Assembly (NCBI GenBank): GCA_910584205.1
Contig: CAJUAA010000014.1
Location: forward strand, 18,633-82,632
Source: an uncultured Lachnospiraceae bacterium
GTDB taxonomy: Bacteria > Bacillota > Clostridia > Lachnospirales > Lachnospiraceae
DNA: 64,000 bases
Reading direction: 5' to 3'
The translations under genes and the position numbers were made by a program. Shown one piece after another: positions 34,028 through 42,916 of the stretch; within the stretch, counting starts at the first letter, position 1; every line of letters starts with the position of its first letter. The notes beneath the pieces are model-generated. The model was not told where the DNA came from, did no database searches, and was given only the letters and a program-made list of their open reading frames with translations.

Positions 34028-36198
34028 AGAGGATGTCGGAGCAGGAGGCCTACGACCGTCTGGCGGATTTTATTCAGGACTACATCTATGACCGGGGATG
34101 GGAACACCTAAGCACCATGCAGGTCCGCGCCGTGGGGGAGGTTCTGGAGAAGAAGAACAACCTGCTTTTCACGGCGGGGACCGCCATGGGAAAGACCGAG
34201 GCGGCGCTGATGCCGGCGCTGACCGACATCTACGAGCATCCGGTGAGCAGCGTGGGCATCCTGTACATCAGTCCGTTAAAGGCGCTGATCAACGACCAGT
34301 TCTGCCGGATCGAGGAGATGCTGGCGGGCACCGGCCTGGCCATCACCAAATGGCACGGGGACGCGGCGGTGTCCAGAAAGGAAAAGCTGCTCCTGGCGCC
34401 GGGCGGCATCCTGCAGACGACGCCGGAGTCCATGGAAGCCATGCTGTGCAGGCATCCGGAAAACGTGCGGATTCTCTTTTCCGAACTGCAGTATGTGGTC
34501 ATCGACGAGATCCATTATTTTATGGGAAATCAGAGAGGGCTGCAGCTTCTGGCGCTGCTGGAACGGATTCAGAGGATTATCGGGAGAGAGCCGGTCCGGC
34601 TGGGACTGTCAGCGACCATCGGGGACTGCAGGCAGGCGCTTGCCTACCTGAACGCGGGGAGCACAAGACGCGGGCGGGTGATCGACTACAAGGAGGAAAA
34701 GAGGCAGTATCTGATCTCCGTGACCGCCACGCGGATCGGGAGCACGGATTATCCGGCTGATTACGGCAGAAAGATTCTGGAGCAGTCCGTGGGAAAACGC
34801 ACGCTTCTTTTTACCAACTCCCGGCGGGAGTGTGAGATTCTGGTGGCGCAGGTCCGGCGGCTGGCCCTGCGCGCCGGGTTTCCGGACTGCTACTATATTC
34901 ATCACGGAAGCATTTCCAGGGAGATCCGGGAGGAAGCGGAACTTCACATGAGGCAAAGCGAAGGGCCGGTGCTGACCGGGACGACGCTGACACTGGAGCT
35001 GGGGATCGACATCGGGGATCTGGACGAGGTGATCCAGGCGTCTCAGCCCTTACGCATCTCCAGCATGGTACAGCGGGTAGGGCGAAGCGGCAGGAAGACC
35101 ATGAGATCCAGCATCGCCTTCCATCTGCGGTATTTCGAGGCAGAGGGCGGCGTGCTGGAAAATCTGGATCTTGGCCTTGTGCGGACTATCGCCATGATCG
35201 AACTGTATTTTCGGGAAACATACGTGGAGTCGGCCAGGCTGCCCTGCTGTCCCATGAACCTGCTGATCCATGAGACGCTGTCCATCCTCTGCCAGAAGGG
35301 CTGCCTGTACCCCCGGAGGCTGGCGGCGGAAGTGCTGGAGCTGTCCATCTTCCGGCACATTTCGCAGGAAGAGCTGCGTCGGGCGCTGCACTGCATGATC
35401 GAAAAGGATTTGATCAAAGTGTATGAGGACGGCGCGGTGGGAATGTCCGACGCGGGGGAGCGGCTCTGCGGCAATCTGGAATTTTATGCGGTTTTCGAGT
35501 CGGAGGAGACCTTCAGCGTCCGGTGGAACGAGCAGGAGATCGGGACGCTGGACCGGGCTTACCGGGCCGGGGACAGCTTCTTTCTGGCGGGCAGGACCTG
35601 GGAGGTGAAGGGCTGCGACACGAAGCACAGGCGGATTGATGTGGAGCCGGGGACGGCCAGGGCGGATATCCGTTTTGGAGGAAAGGGCGCGCTCCATACG
35701 GACCGGAAAACCATGGAGCGGATTCATCAGGTGCTTGCTTCCGAGGGGACGTATTCCTATCTGGACGAGGAGGCGGCCGGTATCCTGACGGAGCTTCGGG
35801 CTGCTGCGAAGCGCCGGGGCCTTCTGAAGCTTCTGGCCAGGGAGCCGGGGACGGACAACCTGCTGGTCTTCCCGGTGCTGGGCACCGACACGATCCGGAC
35901 GCTCTGCTATGTGTGGAATTCCGGCGGGCTTGCCTGTGAACGGGTGATGCTGCGGGGATTTCTGTACGGGATTCGGATCCATTCCATGACAGAAGCGGGC
36001 TTTCGAAGTTCCAATGCCCGGATTTTGGAGCAGGGATGCCGGATCAGCCGTGCATACCTGTTGAAAAAAGAGCGCATGGAAGGAAAATATTTTGACGTCC
36101 TGCCGGAGGAACTGAGGTACAGGGAGCTGATGGAGGATGTGCTGGACCTGAAAGGCGCGGCAGAGTTTATGAGAACGCTGGCACAGGGGGAGGAATGA
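34024..36198 (+). CDS. sngC: Shango SngC-like SF2 helicase (Lhr/BrxHI-like)
   Basis: A 724-residue DEAD/DEAH helicase. Walker A AGTAMGKTEA has Lys57, the DEIH box is at 161-164, and motif VI QRVGRSGR at 350-357. The region after 370 holds a winged-helix-like part and a C-terminal domain resembling BrxHI/Lhr helicases. With SngB it should form the DNA-acting core of Shango. Start by ATGA overlap with sngB. Five bases separate it from a fourth gene on the same strand. Confidence 0.8.
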   Translation: MKRMSEQEAYDRLADFIQDYIYDRGWEHLSTMQVRAVGEVLEKKNNLLFTAGTAMGKTEAALMPALTDIYEHPVSSVGILYISPLKALINDQFCRIEEMLAGTGLAITKWHGDAAVSRKEKLLLAPGGILQTTPESMEAMLCRHPENVRILFSELQYVVIDEIHYFMGNQRGLQLLALLERIQRIIGREPVRLGLSATIGDCRQALAYLNAGSTRRGRVIDYKEEKRQYLISVTATRIGSTDYPADYGRKILEQSVGKRTLLFTNSRRECEILVAQVRRLALRAGFPDCYYIHHGSISREIREEAELHMRQSEGPVLTGTTLTLELGIDIGDLDEVIQASQPLRISSMVQRVGRSGRKTMRSSIAFHLRYFEAEGGVLENLDLGLVRTIAMIELYFRETYVESARLPCCPMNLLIHETLSILCQKGCLYPRRLAAEVLELSIFRHISQEELRRALHCMIEKDLIKVYEDGAVGMSDAGERLCGNLEFYAVFESEETFSVRWNEQEIGTLDRAYRAGDSFFLAGRTWEVKGCDTKHRRIDVEPGTARADIRFGGKGALHTDRKTMERIHQVLASEGTYSYLDEEAAGILTELRAAAKRRGLLKLLAREPGTDNLLVFPVLGTDTIRTLCYVWNSGGLACERVMLRGFLYGIRIHSMTEAGFRSSNARILEQGCRISRAYLLKKERMEGKYFDVLPEELRYRELMEDVLDLKGAAEFMRTLAQGEE

Positions 36199-36202
36199 TG
36201 CC

Positions 36203-39200
36203 ATGTCCCACATTTCCCGTGATCTTTTTAAAGCCATTCATGAAGGAAAATGGCTGAGCATCGAATATCAGAACCAGAAAAAGGAGCTGACCCGGTACTG
36301 GATCGCTGTCCAGTCGATCGATCCGAGGCGCCGGACCATCCAGGCGTCCGGTTTCCATGTGTATCAGCATACTGTCATGAGGCTGGATTATATCCGGATC
36401 GACGCCATCGTCTCCTCGTCCGTCATCGAAGGCTCCTGGTGCGAGATCAATCAGGAGCTGGTGGAAGCCATCGACCGGTATCCGGAGCGGTATGAGACGA
36501 TCTTCGGCACCACGGCTAATCTGAAGGTGCTGAATTATCTGGTGGACTGCAGCCGTCTGGATACGGAGCCCTACCAGACGGATTACACGCTCGTAAAACA
36601 CCTGGACGGAGACAGTCTGGAGAACGGGGAATACTATCTGAACAGCGTACAGTTCGGGGAAATCGTACGTCGGTTTCAGGAGGAGGCCGGACAGGATCTC
36701 AGGAAAAATTTTCGCCTGAAGCAGCTGTGCCTGAATGTCATGAGCATCGTCATACCCGGAAAGAGCAAAAACAAAGAGCGACTGTATGTGCTGGCGTACC
36801 GGAGGCTTTTTCTGGACGTGGAGAAGCGGGTCTTAAAGCCGGCGGAGGATCTGACCATCTGCCGGGAATTTACGGTGGACGGCGAGCGGCAGAGCATCCG
36901 CCGGTTTCTGTCCGGGGAGGACCTGTGGCTTCTGGACGATCTGGAAGCCCACATGGAGGAAGTGAAGAACCGGATCACGGAACAGAACCGCCGGGTCAAA
37001 GGGGTGGACGACCGGCCGTATGTCATCGCCCTTGCCTCGGACCCGAAAGTGGATCTGGAGCGGGAATATGAGGCGGTTACGAAGATGTTTGAGACCGGGG
37101 AGGTGACGGACCCGGTGAAGGCGTTTTTCGGCAAAGTGGTGTCCCACAACCGGAGGCGGAAGGACTATCCCATCATCCTTTTGAAAAAGCAGGCGAATCT
37201 GGATCAGCTGCTGGCGATTCACAGCGCCATGAAATATCCGGTGGCGTACATTCAGGGGCCTCCGGGAACCGGCAAGAGCTATACGATCGTCAATACGATC
37301 ATCACCGCCTTTTTCAACGATCATACGGTGCTTCTGGCGTCTTATAACAACCATCCCATCAATTCGGTGGTAAAGAGCCTGCAGTCCATCCGTTATCAGG
37401 GACAGACACGGATTCCCTTTCCGATCCTCCGCCTGGGCAACAGCCGGATGGTGGACGAGACGCTGGATTATATAAAAATCACCTACGAACGGATCCGGAA
37501 TGTGAAGGTCTATGAAAAAACGCTGGAGAAAAATCACGAAGAGCGAATGCAGTCCATGAAGCAGCTGAGTCTTCTTCTGGAACGCCACGAGAAACGGCTC
37601 CACCTTCAATGGCAGAAGGATGCGCTGGAGTGCATGGTAAAAAGCAACCATCATCTGACCTTTCAGACCGATCTGGAGGGAAGGCAGCTTCCGGGCATCC
37701 GATCGGAACTGGAGAAAGTGGGAGAAGTGGACGATGAACAGGCGCTGGCGCTGCTTCAGGACGACCAGCAGAAGCTTCTGACCTATCTGTATTATACTTC
37801 CATCCGGTTCTGGAAGAGGCTGGGCGAGCCAAAATATGAGGAACTGCGGAACATTCTGGAGATTCAGGACCGGGACGACCGGAGAAAATGTTTTGACGAT
37901 TACCTTCTCCGCCCGGGCAATATGAAATCCTTCCTGCGGATCTTCCCGGTGATCGCCACCACCTGCCTGTCCGCTTATAAGCTGGGCGGTCCGGAGACGC
38001 ATTTTGACATGGTCATCATGGACGAGGCGAGCCAGTGCAACATGGCCGTCTCTCTGGTGCCGATCCTGCGGGGCAGGAAGCTGATGCTGGTGGGAGATCC
38101 CCAGCAGCTGAATCCGGTCATTCTGCTGGAGCCCCGGGACAACGAGATTCTGAAGCAGCGCTACCTGATCCCGGAGGAGTACGATTATATTAAGAACTCC
38201 ATCTACAAGGCGTTTCTGGCCAATGACGCGGTCAGCGACGAGCTGCTTCTGCGGCACCATTACCGGTGCAGCAGGAAGATCATCGAGTTCAACAACAAAA
38301 AATATTACAACAACCGGCTCTGCATCGACAGCCAGGTAAAATCGGACACGCCGCTGACCTTTGTGGATGTGCAGGACAGTCGGGCGGATGAGCGGAACAC
38401 GGCGCCCCGGGAGGCGCAGGAGATCGTGAAATTTGTCCGTGACCATCCGGATCGGTCTATCGGGATCATCACGCCCTTTGCCAACCAGAAGGAGTACATT
38501 GAGGAGCTTCTGAAGAACAACCGTCTGGACCGGGTATCCTGCGGAACCGTCCACGCGTTTCAGGGAGATGAGAAGGACATCATTTTGTTCTCCACGGCGC
38601 TGACGGACCAGACGTCGGACAGAACGTACGGCTGGCTGAAAAACAACAGAGAACTGATCAACGTGGCGACTTCCCGGGCGAGAGAGCAGCTGGTCATGTT
38701 TTCCAGTCTGAAAAATCTGAGGCGGCTCCATCAGAAGGAAGGGCCGGACGATATGTATGAGCTGGCGGAGTATGTGCGCAGCAACGGGAACTGTCAGGTG
38801 AGCGCGGACCCGGTCCAGTCCCGGGCGCTGGGCATCAAGCCCTACAGCACGAAGACGGAGGCGGATTTCCTGGACAGCCTGAACCATGCGCTGGACAATG
38901 TGCTGAACACCCAGAAACGGTGCACGGTGAAAAAGGAAGTGGCCATCGCTCAGGTTTTTCGGGAAAATATTGCAAAGTCGTATCTGTTCTACAGCGGGAG
39001 ATTTGATTTTGTCATCTGCGAGAAGGAGCGGGGCGGCGAAGAGTATCCGATCCTTGCCATCGAGCTGGACGGAAAGGAGCACAGCACGGACGCGGCGGTC
39101 CGGGAACGGGACGAGGAGAAAAAGAGGATCTGCCAGGCCCACGGCTTTGAACTGATCCGGGTGGAAAATTCCTATGCAAGGCGGTATTATTATATCAAGC

Positions 39201-39235
39201 GGATTCTGGAAGATTATTTCAAAAATATGAGGTGA
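36203..39235 (+). CDS. WYL-like domain, SF1 helicase and DUF2726 nuclease-like protein
   Basis: A 1010-residue fusion. Residues 1-80 resemble a WYL-type ligand or DNA-sensing domain (LFKAIHEGKWLSIEYQN). The SF1 helicase core follows, with Walker A GPPGTGKS (Lys358), DEASQ at 607-611, GDPQQLNPV and late motifs VHAFQGDEKD and VATSRAREQL. The C-terminal 130 residues are DUF2726-like with AIELDGKEH (952-960), a restriction-endonuclease-fold pattern. It starts right behind GGGGGAGGAAT, five bases after sngC. It is not one of the three named Shango genes, so it may be an accessory or replacement effector. Confidence 0.8.
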   Translation: MSHISRDLFKAIHEGKWLSIEYQNQKKELTRYWIAVQSIDPRRRTIQASGFHVYQHTVMRLDYIRIDAIVSSSVIEGSWCEINQELVEAIDRYPERYETIFGTTANLKVLNYLVDCSRLDTEPYQTDYTLVKHLDGDSLENGEYYLNSVQFGEIVRRFQEEAGQDLRKNFRLKQLCLNVMSIVIPGKSKNKERLYVLAYRRLFLDVEKRVLKPAEDLTICREFTVDGERQSIRRFLSGEDLWLLDDLEAHMEEVKNRITEQNRRVKGVDDRPYVIALASDPKVDLEREYEAVTKMFETGEVTDPVKAFFGKVVSHNRRRKDYPIILLKKQANLDQLLAIHSAMKYPVAYIQGPPGTGKSYTIVNTIITAFFNDHTVLLASYNNHPINSVVKSLQSIRYQGQTRIPFPILRLGNSRMVDETLDYIKITYERIRNVKVYEKTLEKNHEERMQSMKQLSLLLERHEKRLHLQWQKDALECMVKSNHHLTFQTDLEGRQLPGIRSELEKVGEVDDEQALALLQDDQQKLLTYLYYTSIRFWKRLGEPKYEELRNILEIQDRDDRRKCFDDYLLRPGNMKSFLRIFPVIATTCLSAYKLGGPETHFDMVIMDEASQCNMAVSLVPILRGRKLMLVGDPQQLNPVILLEPRDNEILKQRYLIPEEYDYIKNSIYKAFLANDAVSDELLLRHHYRCSRKIIEFNNKKYYNNRLCIDSQVKSDTPLTFVDVQDSRADERNTAPREAQEIVKFVRDHPDRSIGIITPFANQKEYIEELLKNNRLDRVSCGTVHAFQGDEKDIILFSTALTDQTSDRTYGWLKNNRELINVATSRAREQLVMFSSLKNLRRLHQKEGPDDMYELAEYVRSNGNCQVSADPVQSRALGIKPYSTKTEADFLDSLNHALDNVLNTQKRCTVKKEVAIAQVFRENIAKSYLFYSGRFDFVICEKERGGEEYPILAIELDGKEHSTDAAVRERDEEKKRICQAHGFELIRVENSYARRYYYIKRILEDYFKNMR

Positions 39236-39335
39236 TCCGGGGCCTTTGGGAGAAAAGATACGAAATGGTTCCGTCAGTGTCCGGCGGAGAATAAATGAGG
39301 GAATTTCGTCGGCGTCCGGCGAAGGAGAAAGGAGA

Positions 39336-40274
39336 ATGGCAGGAACGATGCAGTTTTATCTGGCTCCCATGGAGGGCATTACGACCTGGGTATACCGGAA
39401 AGCCCATGCGGAGGTGTACGGCGCCCTGGATAAATATTTCATCCCTTTTCTGGAGACCCATGAAAAGCGGGATTTCAAGACCCGGGAGCTGCAGGAGATA
39501 CTGCCGGAGCACAACGAGGGGATCCAGGCGGTGCCCCAGATCCTGACGAAGGATGCGGACGGCTTTATCCGGGTGGTCCGCGCGCTTCAAAGCTTCGGAT
39601 ACGATGAGATCAATCTGAATCTGGGCTGCCCGTCGAAGACCGTGGTCTCCCGTCAAAGAGGAGCCGGATTTCTGGCGTTTCCCGAAGAACTGGATTGTTT
39701 TCTGGAGAAAATCTTCGGCGTGCTGGATGTGAAACTGTCCGTCAAGACCCGGGTGGGGAAGGACAGCCCGGAGGAATTCGGCCGGCTTCTGGAACTTTAC
39801 AACAAATATCCGCTGGAGGAGCTGATCATTCATCCCAGGATCCAGGCGGACTATTACAAACATGAACCGCGGATGGAGTGTTATGAGGAGGCGCAGAAAC
39901 AGAGCAGGAATCCGCTGTGCTACAACGGGGACCTTTTCACTGCCGGGCGCATCCGCCGTTTCTGTGAAAACTATCCGCGGGAAGAACGGCTGATGATCGG
40001 CAGGGGCCTGCTTTTGAATCCGGGCCTGATCCGCGGAGGCACGAAGGAACAGTTCCGGAACTTTCAGGATCGGCTGCTGGAGGGGTATCTGGGGCGGGGC
40101 CTTTCGGATATCAGCGTGCTGTTCAAGATGAAGGAACTGTGGTTTTACCAGATTCATCTGTTTGCGGATACGAAAAAATACGAAAAGCGGATCAGGAAAG
40201 CGCAGAGCCTTTCCGAACACCGTGGGATCGTAGAGGAACTGCTTCGGGAGAGGGACCTCTGTCCTCCCGCGTGA
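39336..40274 (+). CDS. dus: tRNA-dihydrouridine synthase
   Basis: A 312-residue FMN enzyme that reduces uridine in tRNA to dihydrouridine. The N-terminal MQFYLAPMEGITTWVYR and the active-site INLNLGCPSK are diagnostic; the Cys in GCPS is the general acid. HPR (about 185-187) and GRG near the C-terminus are FMN/tRNA contacts. The start could be 39336 or 39348; GAAAGGAG lies one base before the first and 13 before the second, so the shorter form is possible. A housekeeping gene that marks the end of the defence island. Confidence 0.9.
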   Translation: MAGTMQFYLAPMEGITTWVYRKAHAEVYGALDKYFIPFLETHEKRDFKTRELQEILPEHNEGIQAVPQILTKDADGFIRVVRALQSFGYDEINLNLGCPSKTVVSRQRGAGFLAFPEELDCFLEKIFGVLDVKLSVKTRVGKDSPEEFGRLLELYNKYPLEELIIHPRIQADYYKHEPRMECYEEAQKQSRNPLCYNGDLFTAGRIRRFCENYPREERLMIGRGLLLNPGLIRGGTKEQFRNFQDRLLEGYLGRGLSDISVLFKMKELWFYQIHLFADTKKYEKRIRKAQSLSEHRGIVEELLRERDLCPPA

Positions 40275-40357
40275 CCGGCTGCTGCTAACATATTTATTTT
40301 GTTTTTGTTTTGTGTTTCTTTCGTATTTTTAGAAATCCTTAATCTGAATGCCACACT

Positions 40358-40496
40358 TTGGTCACATTTTCCTGTTATGATAATACTCGTAACAGGAACA
40401 CATCAGTATTTCATTCATAACACTTTCGGGGGCTCGAGAGAGTCCCCACTCCCTCGGAAATTCAAGGTTTTCACGGAAGTGAGAGCCTTTCTTTTT
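40358..40496 (+). ncRNA. Candidate small RNA with own promoter and terminator
   Basis: TTGGTC (40358-40363), a 17-base spacer and extended -10 TGATAATAC (to 40386) predict a start near 40392. A 9-bp hairpin (40435-40456, one mismatch, CCCC loop) and a second 11-bp hairpin (40464-40489) followed by TCTTTTTG end the RNA near 40496, giving about 105 nt. The inverted repeat CCTGTTA/TAACAGG (40371-40396) overlaps the -10. No ORF is inside. It may alternatively be an attenuated leader, but the next gene has its own promoter at 40626. Confidence 0.4.
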
Positions 40497-40625
40497 GCGA
40501 TTTTATCTTCAGTTACCCCCATTTCATGATGAAACCGGCGGAAAAGCCACCGTCCGCAGACAGTGACGGCTTCAACGGGAGCCCGCTGCCGGTCTGCCCG
40601 CCTGCATTTGTTAATGTTTACTTTA

Positions 40626-40654
40626 TTGGCGAAATCGGTTGAATATGCTATAAA
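40626..40654 (+). promoter_or_regulatory. Promoter of the DUF5685/SPASM/peptide unit
   Basis: TTGGCG (40626-40631), a 17-base spacer and TGCTATAAA (extended -10; TATAAA 40649-40654). The predicted start near 40661 gives a 56-base leader before ATG 40717. Confidence 0.55.
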
Positions 40655-40716
40655 CAACACGGAATGATATTGCCGGAATGAGATTTCGGAACCTGTCGGG
40701 AAGAGGCTTAGAATCG

Positions 40717-41598
40717 ATGTTTGGATATTTGACAATGCAGAGACAGCTTCTGACATGGAAGATGCAGAGGTGTTATCGGAATTATTATTGCGGGACCTGT
40801 TTTGGCCTGGAATTTAATTACGGCCAGGTAAGCAGGCTTTTATTGAGCTATGACGTGGCGCTTCTGGGCATCGTTCTTCAGTGCCATCGGTCTCCGCTCA
40901 TGGACCGGTATCCCTGCCTGGGACGGTGCGGCGGGTGCCGGTCTCTGTTTCATGGAGGAACCTGGGGACAGATGGGGGCGCTCAACCTCCTGCTTGTAAA
41001 CGAAAAGCTGAAGGATGACATCAACGATGACCGGTCTGTGAAGGCATATGCAGGCAAACTGCTGCTGGGACGGAAGATCCGCAAAGCCCAGAGGGAGTAT
41101 CCGGGTATGGCGCGCGAGATCGAAAAAGGATATCGGGAAATCTATGCGCTGGAGAAGCAGGACAGCGGCGTCCGGGAGATTGAAGAGTGTTTTGCGGATA
41201 TGATGGAACATACCATGTCAGAGTGCAGGCCGCTGGAGGAATGGGAACGCAGGTATATCCGATGCATCTCAAAATGGATTTATTATATTGACGCTCTGGA
41301 TGATTACGAAAAGGATTACAGAGAAAACAAGTTTAATCCGCTGAGACAGGAGGATGCCGGGACGTTTTATGAATATTCCAGACGGTATATCCTGACCATT
41401 GGCCAGGACCTGAAATATCTGTACGAGGACATTGCGGCGGCGCACCGGATGCTTCCGGCCGGGAGCACGGAACAGAAGCTGCTGGCGCATCTTTTGTCTT
41501 CCGGTATCCCTGCTACGACTGCCAGGATCCTGTCCGGCAGAAAACAGATCCGGCTGAAGCTGGGAAGTGTCTGGGAGCAGGCGGGAAAGCTGGTATGA
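40717..41598 (+). CDS. DUF5685 family protein
   Basis: A 293-residue DUF5685 protein. The family start MFGYL, the YYCGTCFGL motif (about 20-28) and RLLLSYDVALL follow the usual pattern; CLGRCGGC (about 68-75) is a second Cys cluster. The remainder is helical, with many charged residues. The function is unknown. ATG 40717 is chosen over 40678 because family members begin MFGY and GAAGAGG lies upstream. It overlaps the SPASM gene (ATGA), so the two are coupled. Confidence 0.8.
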   Translation: MFGYLTMQRQLLTWKMQRCYRNYYCGTCFGLEFNYGQVSRLLLSYDVALLGIVLQCHRSPLMDRYPCLGRCGGCRSLFHGGTWGQMGALNLLLVNEKLKDDINDDRSVKAYAGKLLLGRKIRKAQREYPGMAREIEKGYREIYALEKQDSGVREIEECFADMMEHTMSECRPLEEWERRYIRCISKWIYYIDALDDYEKDYRENKFNPLRQEDAGTFYEYSRRYILTIGQDLKYLYEDIAAAHRMLPAGSTEQKLLAHLLSSGIPATTARILSGRKQIRLKLGSVWEQAGKLV

Positions 41599-42566
41599 AA
41601 GAGAAATATTTGATTATAGAAGAATTTGAACTGCACAGGAGCGGGGCGGTCACGGCCCTTCTGGAACGGCTTCTGGAGGAGGAAGAGGTGTATCTGACCA
41701 TCCGGTGGAAGTTTTTTTCCGTGCGCCTGAACCGCAGTCTGCTGGAGCGGATCGCGTCGCTTTTATATGAGCAGGGTGTAAAAAAAGAGTTTACGGTGTG
41801 CTGTATTGTGGAGACCGCGCAGTGGAAGGAAGTGTACCGTCTTCGCAAAGTTTTGAACCGGTACGGTTTCGAAGTGCTGCTGCATGCATCCCCATCGCTG
41901 ACGGTAAAAAGCCTGAAAAAGACGGGACAGAAGATGCTTCTGGAAGAACTCAGGATCGTGGGAGACGATTACGAAAGCCTCCGCAAAGAGTATGAGAGGC
42001 TGAAAGGGGCGGGGATCCCCATAACCTTTGACGAATCCCGGATCAGCACGGAACAGTACATGGAGTGGTTTCAGTCCTGGATGTCCGACCGGGATGCGTG
42101 CTGGCTTCTGCCCTTCCGGGGGATGGTCGGTTATATGCTCACCGGAGCCTGGCTGGGAGGCTGCGAACACGGTTCCTGCCTTGGCAAATACCTGTGTATG
42201 GACCGGGACGGAGCGCTGTTTTTCTGTGAGAAAAAGCTGGAGGGAAGCCGTATGTATGAAATTTCCAGCCTTCCCGGGGAGCAGCTGTACGATCAGAATT
42301 ATGAACGCGTGCTGGGACACGCGGTTGAAAAACGACGCCGGTGCCAGGCGGAGTGCGGGGATTTTCCGGTGTGCAGGGGCGGATGCCCTCTGCAGGCTTC
42401 CGGCCAGGAGGATTGTCAGGCATGTCGGAAGAAGATTGCATATGTCAGTCTGTTTCTTCAGAAACACAGCCGGAACTATTTTGCGGATACGGTAAATCCG
42501 GTCATACGTCAGATGTTTTTAAGTACGGTGGCTTTTGGGTTCATTCCGGAGGAGCATGGCGTGTAG
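41595..42566 (+). CDS. SPASM-domain protein lacking the radical-SAM Cys triad
   Basis: A 323-residue protein. The C-terminal 120 residues are a SPASM-type auxiliary Fe-S domain: CEHGSC and CMDRDGALFFC, then CQAECGDFPVCRGGC and CQAC. The N-terminal half resembles a reduced radical-SAM barrel but has no CxxxCxxC; the first cysteines are at about residue 68. It thus cannot bind the SAM-cleaving cluster as usual. It may act as a peptide-binding or electron-relay partner for the Cys-rich peptide 98 bases downstream. Confidence 0.65.
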   Translation: MKEKYLIIEEFELHRSGAVTALLERLLEEEEVYLTIRWKFFSVRLNRSLLERIASLLYEQGVKKEFTVCCIVETAQWKEVYRLRKVLNRYGFEVLLHASPSLTVKSLKKTGQKMLLEELRIVGDDYESLRKEYERLKGAGIPITFDESRISTEQYMEWFQSWMSDRDACWLLPFRGMVGYMLTGAWLGGCEHGSCLGKYLCMDRDGALFFCEKKLEGSRMYEISSLPGEQLYDQNYERVLGHAVEKRRRCQAECGDFPVCRGGCPLQASGQEDCQACRKKIAYVSLFLQKHSRNYFADTVNPVIRQMFLSTVAFGFIPEEHGV

Positions 42567-42663
42567 AACTGCGTAGGTGACAGGTATGCAAAGGCCGGCC
42601 GGGACAGACGGCTGGAATTTACATAAAACAAAGAAAAGGAATCCACAGGAGGGAGGTAGAACC

Positions 42664-42846
42664 ATGGCAAAAAATCTGCAGGATGAATACGATAACCAGT
42701 CAGCGAACAATTCCGGTGAAGGCGGAGAAGAGAAGCAGAAGACGCTCTGCGGTTCCGCATGCTGCTATGAATGCGTTGCGTTTGAGCTGAGGCTTACCAA
42801 GTCGTTGTGCGGCTGCATATGCAACAACATTGAGTGCTGCATGTAA
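42664..42846 (+). CDS. Nine-cysteine small peptide, possible RiPP precursor
   Basis: A 60-residue peptide behind an excellent GGAGGGAGGT site. Residues 1-27 are acidic, polar and Cys-free (leader-like). Residues 28-60 hold nine Cys (29, 33, 34, 37, 49, 51, 53, 58, 59) ending NNIECCM. A leader/core layout next to a SPASM protein resembles Cys-rich radical-SAM RiPP precursors of Clostridia, though I do not recognise the exact family. A strong terminator closes the unit 20 bases later. Confidence 0.65.
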   Translation: MAKNLQDEYDNQSANNSGEGGEEKQKTLCGSACCYECVAFELRLTKSLCGCICNNIECCM

Positions 42847-42866
42847 TGGTCCGGCGTTATGAAGAG

Positions 42867-42902
42867 AACGGAGAAGGAGCGAACGGTTCCTTCTCCGTTT
42901 TT
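42867..42902 (+). terminator. Intrinsic terminator of the peptide unit
   Basis: A perfect 12-bp stem AACGGAGAAGGA (42867-42878) with TCCTTCTCCGTT (42888-42899), then TTTT. It may also serve the ROK gene arriving on the other strand. Confidence 0.8.
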
Positions 42903-42916
42903 GTGTGCCCGGGCGC

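Noticed and set aside
36833..39142. A 769-codon open frame on the minus strand
   Set aside because: It is fully antisense to the WYL-helicase gene, has no domain or ribosome site and reflects codon bias of the GC-rich coding strand.
41595..42566. Calling the SPASM protein a normal radical-SAM enzyme
   Set aside because: No CxxxCxxC is present in the N-terminal half, so only the SPASM part is supported.
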